Shown here piece by piece: positions 20,299 through 29,703 of a DNA stretch of 64,000 nt. The notes beneath the pieces were generated by a model that was not told the origin of the DNA, made no database searches, and saw nothing but the letters and a program-made list of their open reading frames with translations. The stretch covers positions 233,278-297,277 of the forward strand of contig JAKFGP010000002.1 in assembly GCA_021502835.1 (NCBI GenBank), read 5' to 3'. Numbering within the stretch: the stretch's first letter is position 1; the number at the start of each line of letters is the position of its first letter. This stretch comes from Streptomyces thinghirensis. Lineage in GTDB: Bacteria; Actinomycetota; Actinomycetia; Streptomycetales; Streptomycetaceae. The position numbers were made by a program, and so were the translations under genes.

Positions 20299-21637
20299 GC
20301 GAGAACGCCAAGGACGAAGCAGTGGCCATCCCCGGCGCAGAGCTACGGCACACGGAGGAGGCCGCCGGCACCGCCCACCTCACCAAGGACGCCGCCCCCG
20401 GCGAGACCCTGCTGAAGGTGACCGGGCTGCAGAAGCACTTCCCGATCAAGAAGGGCCTGCTGCAGCGCCAGGTCGGCGCGGTACGCGCCGTCGACGGCAT
20501 CGACTTCGAGGTGAAGTCCGGAGAGACCCTCGGTGTCGTGGGCGAGTCGGGCTGCGGCAAGTCGACCATGGGCCGGCTGATCACCCGTCTCCTCGAACCG
20601 ACCGCCGGGCAAGGTCGAGTTCGAGGGCAAGGACATCACCCACCTCGGGGTCGGCGGAAGCGCCGCCCCGGCCGCGACGTGCAGATGATCTTCCAGGACC
20701 CCTACTCGTCGCTGAACCCGCGCCACACCATCGGCACGATCATCAGCGCCCCTTCAAGCTCCAGGGCGTCGAGCCCGAGGGCGGCGTGAAGAAGGAGGTG
20801 CAGCGGCTGCTGTCGGTGGTCGGTCTCAACCCCGAGCACTACAACCGCTACCCGCACGAGTTCTCCGGCGGTCAGCGCCAGCGCATCGGCATCGCCCGCG
20901 CGCTCGCGCTGAACCCGAAGCTGGTCGTGGCCGACGAACCGGTCTCCGCCGCTCGACGTGTCGATCCAGGCCCAGGTCGTCAACCTGCTCGACGACCTCC
21001 AGACCGGAGCTGGGCCTGACGTACGTGATCATCGCGCACGACCTGTCCGTCGTCCGGCACGTCTCCGGACCGGATCGCGGTGATGTACCTCGGCAAGATC
21101 ATGGAGCTGGCCGACCGCGACCTGCTCTACAAGTCGCCGATGCACCCGTACACCAAGGCGCTGATGTCGGCGGTCCGATCCGGACCCGGCCCGCAAGTCG
21201 ACCAAGAGCGGAGCGCATCCTGCTACAAGGGCGACGTGCCCTCGCCGATCTCCCCGCCCAGCGGGTGCCGCTTCCACACCCGGTGCTGGAAGGCGACGGA
21301 GATCTGCAAGACGACCGAGCCGCCGCTGAAGGAGCTGCGCCCCGGTCAGCGGGTGGCCTGCCACCACCCGGAGAACTTCGAGGACCAGGCCCCGCAGGAC
21401 GTCGTCCTGCTCTCCGACGCCAAGGAGGCGGCGGAGCTGGTGTCCGAGAAGGCGCTGGCGGAGTCGGCGCAGACCTCCGGCGGCGGTGGCCGCGGAGGTC
21501 GAGGCCGGCACCGATCGTGCCGAAGACGCCGCGACCGGCGACGAGGCCGGCGCCGAGGGCGCCGGGAGTGCCAGGGCGCCAAGGGCGCCGGGAGCACAGA
21601 GAGCACCGACGAGGAGCCTCCCGCCAAGGAGAAGTGA
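20295..21637 (+). CDS. oligopeptide ABC transporter ATPase (OppF/DppF type)
   Basis: Second ATPase of the transporter, about 445 residues, starting at GTG 20295 in a GTGA overlap. After a 40-residue N-terminal extension it shows [20 protein letters not shown], Walker [34 protein letters not shown], signature [20 protein letters not shown], Walker [17 protein letters not shown] and [13 protein letters not shown]. The C-terminal cysteine-bearing motif [14 protein letters not shown] is present. An unusually long Ala/Glu/Gly-rich tail of about 80 residues ends DEEPPAKEK. Frames change near 20610, 20660, 20750, 20950, 21007, 21068, 21180 and 21490. A strong terminator follows. Confidence 0.9.
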
Positions 21638-21647
21638 CCTCGTTCCC

Positions 21648-21692
21648 GCCGGTGAGCCCCCGCCTTCGTTCGTGAGGCGGGGGCTCACCGGC
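21648..21692 (+). terminator. strong terminator closing the oligopeptide operon
   Basis: A perfect 18-bp inverted repeat (arms 21648-21665 and 21675-21692, starting GCCGGTGAGCCCC) with a 9-base loop lies 10 bases after the last transporter stop and 16 bases before the next start codon. There is no U-tract. Confidence 0.9.
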
Positions 21693-21708
21693 AGGTGAGA
21701 ATGTCGGG

Positions 21709-22366
21709 GTGTACGAGCAACTCTTCACCCCCACCGTCCAGCACACGCTCGACCTGGTCGGCATCTTCGTCTTCGCCATCTCCGGCGCGCTGCTGGCCGT
21801 ACGCAAGAACCTCGACGTGTTCGGCATCGCCGTCCTCGCCGAGGTCACCGCGCTGGGCGGCGGGCTGTTCCGGGACCTGGTCATCGGCGCCGTACCGCCC
21901 GCGGCCTTCACGGACCTGGGGTACTTCATCACCCCGCTCTTCGCCACCCTGCTGGTCTTCTTCCTCCACCCCATGTGGAGCGCCTCGAACCGGCGTGAAC
22001 ATCTTCGACGCGGCCGGTCTCGGCCTGTTCTGCGTCGCCGGCACGACCAAGGCGTACGACTACGGGCTCGGCCTGACCGCCTCCGCCTGCCTGGGCCTGA
22101 CCACCGCGGTGGGCGGCGGCGTACTGCGGGACGTGCTGGCCAACGAGGTGCCCTTGCTGCTGCGCTGGGACCGCGACCTGTACGCCGTCCCGGCGATCGT
22201 CGGTGCCACCATGGTCGCCCTGTGCATCCGCTACGACGCCCTGAGCTCGTTCACCACGGGGCTCGCGGTGGTCACGGCCTTCGTCCTGCGCCTGCTCGCC
22301 CTGCGGTTCCACTGGCGGGCGCCGCGCGCCTGGAACCGGCGGTCGACGGTGACGGAGGGGGAGTGA
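21709..22366 (+). CDS. TRIC-type/UPF0126 membrane channel protein
   Basis: Polytopic membrane protein of about 218 residues, with two repeats of the UPF0126 (prokaryotic trimeric intracellular cation channel-like) family. Repeat 1: LDLVGIFVFAISGALLAVRK, then AEVTALGGGLFRDLVIGAVP. Repeat 2: VNIFDAAGLGLFCVAGTTKA, then LTTAVGGGVLRDVLANEVPLL. The GGG-x-x-RD motif in each repeat is the family signature. It starts at GTG 21709. One frame change near 21990 separates the repeats. Cation conduction is inferred from characterised bacterial TRIC relatives. Confidence 0.85.
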
Positions 22367-22377
22367 GGCCCCCACGT

Positions 22378-23607
22378 TCAGCGCCTGTCCGGGACGTCCT
22401 TGACGAACACCAACCCGTCGATCGCGGCCAGGTGGCCGGGGTCGAGCGAGGCGTAGCTGAACCAGGGGGATACGCGGGGCGCGGGCCGCGGGTCGCCGAG
22501 GGCGGCGGCCAGCCGGGAGGCGTCGACGACGCAGCGGTCCCTCGGGGAGCCCGTACAGGAGTCCTTCGACGGTGTCCGGCGGCGGGGTGTCCACTCCCTG
22601 GTGCCGGATCGTGCCGAGGGCCGTGGCGAAGAAGGCGTAATCCTCGCCGAGCCGGGCGCTGACCAGCGCACCGGCGCTCCACCACTCCACCGGCCCCTGC
22701 CACATCCGCATCGTGCTCTTCTCCCGCTGGAGATGGGAGTTCTGGGCGTGGACGAGTGCCGGGCCCCGGTCGGCGAGCGCGAGGAGGTTCTCGGCCATCA
22801 TCCGGTCCCGCACGCCCAGCAGCCGGTTCATGCGGCCCGGTGAGGTGTCGGCCATCCAATGGTGGTAGGTCAGCAGGCCGGTCGCGGTGCGCCCGTACAG
22901 GTTCCGCCCGGTCCCAGTCGTCCCGCGAGGCCGCCGCGAGCAGGTGCGGCGTCTGCTCGTCGAGCAGCGACACCAGGTCGTCGGCGAGCAGCCGCAGCTC
23001 CCCGGCCTCGGCCGACCGCCCTACGGACCGGGCCGGGTCCGTCATCCGCGGCGGGCTCGGTCCACCGGTCGTCGGCGCCGAGCAGGCGGTCGAGCGTTTC
23101 CGCGGTGCACGGGAGCAGGTCCGCGTCCACCCGGGCCGCGAGGTAGCCGTGGAGCGCGGTGAGGGCCTGGCGGGGGCTCGCGGCGCCGGTGATCTCCAGC
23201 GGCCCGTCGAAACCTGCGAAGCGGAGCCGCTCGGAGGCGGGCCGGCCGTCGCGGTCGACGCGCTCGTTGTGGGCGCGCATCCAGCGCACGAGCTCGCGGT
23301 TGCCCGGGTACGCGCCCCACCCGTGGCTGAACCCGCGCTCCATGACCTCGTCGAGGGTGTCCGTGCCCGAGGTGACGTAGTCGTCCACGACCAGGCCCAT
23401 CAGGCAGTCGCTCTCGATCGCGACCGTCCGGTAGCCTCCTCCTCCTCGACGAGCCGCCGGAAGAGGTCGTTGCGCACCTCGAGCAGAGCGTCCTCGCCGT
23501 GGGTGGGCTCGCCCAGGGCGAGCAGCCGGGGCCGGGCGGGGGAGCAGCCGCATGACGGCGGCGGCCTCGACGGGGTGGGCGGTGTCCTTGATGCCAGTGT
23601 TCGCCAT
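22378..23607 (-). CDS. erythromycin esterase family protein
   Basis: Predicted hydrolase of about 410 residues in the erythromycin-esterase (EreA/EreB-like) superfamily. It starts MANTGIKDTAHPVEAAAVMR and carries the motif LLALGEPTHGEDALLEVRNDLF, whose Glu and His are the catalytic family residues. Then GYRTVAIESDC, FSHGWGAYPGNRELVRWMRAHN and ALVHAQNSHLQREKSTMRMW. It ends GLVFVKDVPDRR. Frames change near 23540, 23440, 23035, 22910 and 22545. Family members include macrolide-inactivating enzymes but also succinoglycan-type and uncharacterised proteins, so macrolide hydrolysis is only a possibility. It is divergent from a MerR-type regulator. Confidence 0.8.
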
Positions 23608-23610
23608 GCC

Positions 23611-23640
23611 TTCAACCGTATCGTTGAACTTTCGATTGAA
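23611..23640. promoter_or_regulatory. putative operator between esterase and MerR-type regulator
   Basis: A perfect inverted repeat TTCAAC-N6-GTTGAA (23611-23628) is followed by TTTCGATTGAAG, which repeats the TTCRAY/TTGAA half-sites. It fills most of the 58-base divergent gap, where a MerR-type dimer would bind to control both promoters. Confidence 0.6.
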
Positions 23641-23665
23641 GCTTTGCGGCGATACCGTCGGAGGT

Positions 23666-24454
23666 ATGGCTCAGAAGCTTCAAAGCGGTGGCAAGCTCAG
23701 CCGATCGACCTGGCACGCGGGCACCGTCTGTCCACGCAGGCCGTCCGGAACTACGAGGAGGCCCGGCATCCTCCCGGACGCCGACCGCACGGCCCACGGA
23801 TACCGCACCTACACCCCACTGCACGCGCGGGCGCTGGGCGCCTTCCTCGCCCTGGTGTCCGGCCACGGCCACCAGCCGGCGGCGTCGATCATGCGGGCCG
23901 TGAACCGGGGTGCCGTGGACGAGGCGTACCGGCTCATCGACGAGAGCCACGCCCAACTGCTCGACGACCGGCGCACCCTCCGGGCCGTGGAGGGCGCGTT
24001 GCGCGACCTGGCGCCCACCACGGCGCCCTCCCGGAGGCGGCGGCGTCCGGTTTCGGCGGCATATTCGTCGGGCCGCTCGCGGCGGAGCTCGGCATCCGGC
24101 CCGCGACCCTGCGCAAGTGGGAGCAGGCCGGCCTGGTCCGCCCGCGCCGCGACCCGCTCACCGGGTACCGCGTCTACGACGAGGCGGACGTGCGGGACGC
24201 CCGGCTGGCCCACCAACTCAGGCGAGGTGGCTACCTGTTGGAGCAGATCGCCCCCGTGATCGCGCAGGTGCGGTCCGCCGGTGGGCTGGCGCCCGCTGGA
24301 GGCCACCCTGCGTGACTGGCACGACCGGGTGTCCGCCCCCGGGCGGGCGATGCTGACGGGGGCCGCCGAACTGGAGGCATACCTCGGGGAGCCGGGGCTG
24401 AGATACCGGCGTGGGGAGGGGCAGGGAAGGGAGGGGGCAGGGGGAGAGGGGTAG
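23666..24454 (+). CDS. MerR-type (TioE-like) regulator with duplicated DNA-binding domain
   Basis: Regulator of about 260 residues, divergent from the erythromycin-esterase homologue. It begins MAQKLQ. After an indel, PIDLARGHRLSTQAVRNYEE then GILPDADRTAHGYRTYTPLH form a first MerR winged helix. A helical linker follows (VDEAYRLIDESHAQLLDDRR). A second MerR-like unit reads AAELGIRPATLRKWEQAGLV, then TGYRVYDEADVRDARLAHQLRRGGYLLEQIAPVI. Two HTH units in one chain match the TioE-family layout. The tail is Gly/Glu-rich and the stop is the TAG at 24452-24454. Frames change near 23695, 23765, 24030 and 24285. Confidence 0.75.
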
Positions 24455-24509
24455 GGAAGGGGATCGGGAAAGCTACCGCTTAGTAGTTGTGGTGTTGTAC
24501 CGTGCACCC

Positions 24510-25377
24510 ATGTCCAGAAGCAGCCTCCGCAGCGGCCACGCGGGCCACCATCGGTGACAGCGAGTTCGACCGGGACACCACCGTCACCCGGCGTGCCCCC
24601 GGGTGTCTACGACATCGACCTCTCCGCCGGCTGGACGATCATCAACGCCGTCAACGGCGGCTACCTGCTGGCGGTCCTGGGCCGCGCCCTCGGGGACGCC
24701 CTCCCGCACCCCGACCCCTTCACCGTCTCGGCGCACTACCTCACCGCCTCCCGGCCGGGCCCGGCGGTCGTGCGCACGGAGTAGCCGTCCGCACGGGGCG
24801 TACCCTCTCCACCGGCCAGGCCTCCCTCTTCCAGTACGACGACGACGGCAACGAGGTCGAGCGCATCCGGCGTCCCCGCCTCCTACGGCGACCTCGACAC
24901 GCTGCCCGACGACGTCCGGACCTCGGCGACGCCGCCCGCGATCCCGCCGATGGACCAGTGCTTCGGCCCGCAGGACGGCCCCGCCCCCGTGGAGGGCAGC
25001 TCGGCCATCGCCGACCGGCTGATGCTCAAGCTGGACCCCGCGACGCTGGGCTGGGCGCTCGGGCAGCCCTCCGGCCGGGGGCGAGATGCGGGCCTGGTTC
25101 GGGCTCGCCGACGGCCGCGACGCCGACCCCCTGTCGATGCTCCTCGCGGTGGACGCGTTGCCCCCGACCGCCTTCGAGCTGGGACTCAAGGGCTGGGTGC
25201 CGACGGTCGAGTTGACCGTGCACGTGCGGTGCCGCCCGGCGCCGGGCCCCCTGCGCGTCTCCATCGCCACCCGCAACCTCGCCGGCGGCTTCCTGGAGGA
25301 GGACGCCGAGGTCTGGGGACAGCGCCGACCGACTGGTGGCCCAGTCCCGCCAGCTCGCCCGGGCCCGGCTCGGCTGA
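24510..25377 (+). CDS. acyl-CoA thioesterase-like hotdog protein
   Basis: Predicted double-hotdog thioesterase of about 285 residues. After the ATG at 24510 a shifted frame reads EAASAAATRATIGDSEFDRD. Then VYDIDLSAGWTIINAVNGGY, the N-terminal hotdog with the conserved asparagine-glycine-glycine, and FTVSAHYLTASRPGPAVVRTE. The second hotdog has FGLADGRDADPLSMLLAVDALPP and WVPTVELTVHVRCRPAPGPL. Frames change near 24520, 24600, 24784, 24875, 24920, 25080 and 25315. The substrate is not known. Confidence 0.78.
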
Positions 25378-25404
25378 CCCACCGCCCCGGTGCAGGCTGG
25401 TGCC

Positions 25405-26383
25405 GTGAAGTCCGACCGCCTGCTGTCGATCCTGCTGCTCCTGCAGACCCGAGGCCGCGTGCCCGCACGCGAACTCGCCGAGCGTCTCGAGGTGTCCGTC
25501 CGCACCGTCTACCGGGACGTCGAGGCCCTGTCGGCCTCCGGCGTCCCCGTGTACGCCGAACGCGGGCGGCACGGCGGCATCGAGCTGCTCGCCGGCTTCC
25601 GTACCGACGTCACCGGCCTGACCGCCGACGAGTCGCGCGCCCTCTTCGTACTGGCCGCGCGGGCGCGCACGCCGCCCTCGGCCTGGACGCCGCCCTCGGC
25701 TCGGCGCTGCGCAAGGTGATGGCCGCACTCCCCGGAACCGCACCGGTCGGCCGCCGAGACCGCCTCCCGCCGCATCCTCGTCGACGCCACCCGCTGGAAG
25801 GGCGGGCCCGGGTCGGCCGTCGACCTGGACGCGCTGCGGGACGCGGTCTTCGCCGACCGCCGCCTGCGCCTGCGCTACCGGCACAGCGGCGAGCGGGAGA
25901 CCCGGACGTACACCGTCGACCCGTACGGCCTCGTGGCCAAGGCCGGTGTCTGGTACCTCGTCGCCGACCGGCGCGGCAGGCCCCGCCTCTTCCGCGCCGA
26001 CCGGACGCGCGCGGCGACCGTCCTGGACGACCCCGTACGGCGCCGGCCGGGCGTCGAACTCGCCGACGCCTGGGAGGTACTGCGCCGCGAGGTCGAGGAG
26101 CGCCCCGGCGGCCTGGACGTCACCGTCCGGGTCCGCCCCGACCGCCTCGACATGTTCCTGCGCCTCAACGCCGCGTATCTGACCGCCCCGCCCGAGGAGG
26201 TCCGCGCGGACGAGGCGGACGTGTGGCCGACCGTGCGGCTGACGTACGGCGCCCTGGTCGAGGTCCGGCAACTGCTCGCGTTCTCCGATCGGGTGGAGGT
26301 GGTCGCCCCTCCCGAGGCCGCGAGGGCTGGCCCGGGCCGTGGCGGCCGTCGCGGAACTGTACCGGCCGCCCGCCGACGGCTGA
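25405..26383 (+). CDS. WYL-domain transcriptional regulator (YafY/DeoR type)
   Basis: Regulator of about 325 residues. The GTG at 25405 gives [20 protein letters not shown]. Next is an [45 protein letters not shown]. The central WYL domain has [40 protein letters not shown], with WYL itself in VWYLVAD, and a C-terminal WCX region ([18 protein letters not shown]). Frames change near 25675, 25740 and 26325. WYL domains bind nucleic acids or small effectors. It starts 27 bases after the thioesterase gene, so the two may be co-transcribed. Confidence 0.85.
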
Positions 26384-26389
26384 CGTCTG

Positions 26390-27044
26390 TCAGTCCAGCC
26401 AGTGCCTGCGGCCGATGCTGATCAGCCGCATCTGCCGGGTCGCGGTGTCGGCGGCTCGCCTGCGCGCCTCCTCCTGAGCCTCGTGGGCCTCCCTGATCGC
26501 CCTGGGCCTCCAGCGCCTCCAGGAAGAGGGAGCCCGTGACGAGCATCTGGTCGACGTACAGGCCCGCGAGCATCAGCAGGTCGGCGTCGCTCCAACCGGC
26601 CGACACCGGGTCCTTGGCCAGCTCGGCCTTCACCTCCCGGGCGAACCGGGCCAGTTGCTCCCGTATGGCGTCCCGCACCGGCTGGACCCCGCCGTGCCGT
26701 TCACGGGCGATGAACCGGACGTGGGCGGGGTGCGCGGACACATGGCCGGCGATCAACTCGACCGCGCGGGCGATACGTTCGTCGCTGTCCTCGGCCGGCG
26801 ACACCGTGGTCCGGATCATCGGATGCAGGCTGCCCAGCGCTTCCTCGACCAGCGCCACGCCGAGGTCGGCGACGGAGGGGAAGTGCCGGTAGAAGGCGGT
26901 CGGGGCGACGCCCACGGCGCGGGTGACCTCGCGCAGGCCCAGGCTGCTCAGGCTCTGCTCCTCCAGTAGTCCGAGGGCCGCGTCCACGAGCGCCTGCCGG
27001 GTCTTCTGCTTCTGGGCCTGCCGAACCCCGGGAGTGTGACTCAT
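26390..27044 (-). CDS. TetR-family transcriptional regulator
   Basis: Repressor-type protein of about 217 residues. The N-terminal HTH is TRQALVDAALGLLEEQSLSS, then LREVTRAVGVAPTAFYRHFPSVADLGVALVEEALG, the TetR recognition helix region. The helical C-terminal ligand domain ends RLISIGRRHWLD after a frame change near 26500. The ATG at 27044 starts MSHTPGVRQAQKQKTRQ. Similar proteins regulate fatty-acid or membrane-lipid genes in actinobacteria, but that is only suggestive. It is divergent from two small membrane-protein genes; their shared gap holds inverted repeats. Confidence 0.85.
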
Positions 27045-27050
27045 ACCATG

Positions 27051-27137
27051 CAGTTAACAACTGTTCTCTGGAATTGAAAAGCCGTGCGGCGCGCTAGACT
27101 GGGAAGTCAGTGAACAAGTGTAACTACAGTCGTTCAC
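27051..27137 (+). promoter_or_regulatory. divergent TetR/small-protein control region
   Basis: The gap contains CAGTT-AAC-AACTG (27051-27063), a -10-like TAGACT (27095-27100) with TTGAAA about 15 bases upstream, and GTGAAC...GTTCAC arms at 27110-27115 and 27132-27137. It likely holds the promoter of the 27160 gene and a TetR operator. This is based on symmetry only. Confidence 0.45.
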
Positions 27138-27159
27138 CCAAGGTTGGGGGATCCGCACC

Positions 27160-27327
27160 ATGCTGTTTCTCGTCGCCGCACTCCTGCTCCTCGGTGTGAT
27201 GCTGGGCACCGTCGCCCACGCACCGCTCACCTTCTCCGTCGCCGTCGGCCTGGTCATCGCCGTCTGGCTCGGCATCTTCGCGCTCCGCGAGCGACACGGC
27301 CGCCGACGGAGCACCTCCGCCCACTGA
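27160..27327 (+). CDS. small membrane protein (55 aa)
   Basis: Small protein beginning MLFLVAALLLLGVMLGTVAH. Two hydrophobic segments (residues 2-19 and 23-42) are followed by a basic tail RERHGRRRSTSAH, so it is a two-helix membrane protein with the positive end probably cytoplasmic. It is intact. No function is recognised. It is 20 bases upstream of another small membrane-protein gene and divergent from a TetR regulator that may control both. Confidence 0.65.
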   Translation: MLFLVAALLLLGVMLGTVAHAPLTFSVAVGLVIAVWLGIFALRERHGRRRSTSAH

Positions 27328-27347
27328 CGCACGGCAGGGAGAACACC

Positions 27348-27616
27348 ATGCAGCTCACCGCACCGGTCACCACCCGCCGGACCGGCATCCGGGACACCGA
27401 CGGCATGGCCGTCGCCTCCTTCGTCCTCGGCCTGCTCGGTCTGCTCGTCCTCAACGTCTTCCTCGGCCCGATGGCCATCGCCCTGGCGAGCGTCGCCCTG
27501 TGGCGCGGCACCGCCCGCCGCGGCCGGGCCCTCCTCGGCCTCGACTGGGCGTCGCCGACCTGTTGGTCCTGGCGGCGTTCATGGCAGCGGACGACACGAT
27601 GTCGTGGAGCCTTTGA
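27348..27616 (+). CDS. DUF4190-type small membrane protein
   Basis: Small membrane protein of about 88 residues. It begins MQLTAPVTTRRTGIRDTDGM. The segment MAVASFVLGLLGLLVLNVFLGPMAIALASVALWRGTARRGRALLGL is the DUF4190 pattern (AxxSLVLG...GPxAIxLGxxAL). A frame change near 27548 restores a second helix, ADLLVLAAFMAAD, ending at the TGA at 27614-27616. The function is unknown. Confidence 0.72.
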
Positions 27617-27720
27617 GTCGCGCCGCGGACCCTGTGACCCACCGCGGCGTGTACGGCTGGCCAAGAGGCCAACCTTGATCTGAGGCCGGGTGGCACCGCC
27701 CCCGTAGAATCGGCCGCACC

Positions 27721-28891
27721 ATGGCTTACCTCGACCACGCCGCGACCACCCCGATGCTTCCCGAGGCAGTCGAGGCACTCACCGCGCACCTGAGCGTCAC
27801 CGGCAACGCCTCCTCCCTCCACGCGTCCGGCCGCCGCGCACGGCGCACCGTCGAGGAGGCCCGCGAGACCCTCGCCGAAGCCCTCGGCGCCCGCCCCAGC
27901 GAGGTGGTCCTCACCGCCGGCGGCACGGAGGCCGACAACCTCGCCGTCAAGGGCCTGTACTGGGCCCGCCGCGACGCCGACCCGGCCCGCACCCGGGTCC
28001 TGGCCAGCCCCGTCGAGCACCACGCGGTCCTCGACGCCGTCCACTGGCTCGGCGAGCACGAGGGCGCCACGGTCGAGTACCTGCCGGTCGACGCCCACGG
28101 CCGCGTCCATCCGGAGGCGCTGCGCGAGGCCATCGCCCGCGACCCCGCCGACGTAGCCCTCGCCAGCGTGATGTGGGCCAACAACGAGATCGGCACGATC
28201 ATGCCGGTCCGTGAACTCGCCGACGTGGCCGCCGAGTTCGACGTGCCGCTGCACGCCGACGCGGTCCAGGCGATCGGTCAGCTCCCGGTCGACTTCGCTG
28301 CCTCCGGGCTCGCCGCGATGACGGTTTCCGGCCACAAGATCGGCGGCCCCTACGGCATCGGCGCGCTGCTCCTGGGCCGCGAGTACAGCCCCGTACCGGT
28401 CCTGCACGGCGGCGGCCAGGAACGCCACGTCCGCTCCGGCACCCTCGACGTCCCCGCCGTCGCCTCCTTCGCGGTCGCCGGCCGCCTCGCCGCCGAGCAG
28501 CGCGAGTGGTTCGCCCGCGAGATCGGCACCCTGCGCGACGACCTGGTCGACGCGGTCCGTACGGCGGTGCCGGACGCGATCCTCGGCGGCGACCCGGCAC
28601 CGGAGGGCCGCTCTCCCGGCCAACGCCCACTTCACCTTCCCCGGCTGCGAGGGCGACTCCCTGCTCCTCCTGCTCGACGCACAGGGCATCGAGTGCTCCA
28701 CCGGCTCCGCCTGCACCGCGGGCGTCGCCCAGCCCAGCCACGTCCTGCTGGCCACCGGCACCGACCCCGACCTGGCCCGCGGCACGCTGCGCTTCTCCCT
28801 CGGTCACACCTCCACGGAGGCGGACGTCGAGGCGCTCGCCAAGGCCATCGGCCCCGCGGTGGAACGGGCCCGGGCGGCGGGGCTGACGTAG
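27721..28891 (+). CDS. cysteine desulfurase (NifS/IscS type)
   Basis: PLP enzyme of about 389 residues that removes sulfur from cysteine as an enzyme persulfide. It begins [20 protein letters not shown]. Motifs are [32 protein letters not shown] (the base-stacking histidine), [10 protein letters not shown] and PLP-Lys206 in [12 protein letters not shown]. After a frame change near 28610 the catalytic-loop cysteine region reads [21 protein letters not shown]. It ends ARAAGLT. It lies on the same strand as mnmA 0.8 kb downstream, with the amidase gene reversed between them. Supplying sulfur to MnmA for tRNA 2-thiouridine is the likely role. Confidence 0.93.
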
Positions 28892-28894
28892 GGG

Positions 28895-29643
28895 TCAGGC
28901 GCTCTTGGAGGCGCTGGGGGAGGGGGCACTCGTGGCCGCCCGTCGCACCAGCTGAGGTACCGGTCCCAGTCCCAGTGCGGCCCCGGATCGGTGTGGTCGG
29001 TGCCCGGCACCTCCACGTGGCCGATGATGTGCTCGCGGTCCAGGGGTATCTCGTACCGCGCGCAGATCCCCGCCGTCAGACGCGCGGAGGCGGCGTACAT
29101 CTCGTCGGTGAAGTCCTGCGGACGGTCGACGAAGCCCTCGTGCTCGATGCCGACACTGCGCTCGTTGTAGTCGCGGTTGCCCGCGTGGTAGGCCACGTCC
29201 AGCTCGCGGATCATCTGGGTGACGCGCCCGTCCTGCCCGACGATGTAGTGCGTGGCCGCCTTGTGCCCCGGATCCTGGAACGCCCTGACCGCGCTCGCGA
29301 AGCTACCCTGTGTGACGTGGACGATCACCATGTCGACGCCGAAGTCGTCGGGCCGGTCGGCACGCCGCCAGTTCTCGTCCGACGCCGCCACCCACCGCGC
29401 GCCGCCGTAGTCGACCGCGCCCGCCTCGCGGGGCCGCTCGACTCCCGGTACGCGCCACCACAGGCGGGCCAGCTCGTCGCGGGCCAGCGCCGCCGTGCCC
29501 ACGGCCGCCGCCGTGCCGCCGACGATCAGCGCGCGACGGCCGATGCGCCGATCCGCGTCCTTGGACCCGCCGGTGGACCCGCCGGCGGGTCCCTTGCCGG
29601 AGCCACCGGTGGATGCGCTTCTGGATTCGTGCTTCGCCCCCAT
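28895..29643 (-). CDS. N-acetylmuramoyl-L-alanine amidase (Amidase_2), Tat-type signal
   Basis: Predicted exported zinc amidase of about 248 residues. The N terminus is Ser/Gly-rich, followed by [21 protein letters not shown], a twin-arginine-like signal. The catalytic domain has [20 protein letters not shown] (first zinc histidine), [31 protein letters not shown] and [14 protein letters not shown] (second zinc histidine). A frame change near 28955 gives the tail [17 protein letters not shown] and a TGA at 28895-28897. It cleaves the amide bond between muramic acid and the stem peptide. It is convergent with the cysteine desulfurase gene, whose stop is 3 bases away. Confidence 0.87.
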
Positions 29644-29703
29644 GCGATCTTCAACGCATACTCGCGCGCTCCGGTTCCCGCCTCCCCGTACCCTGGAAGG
29701 GTT

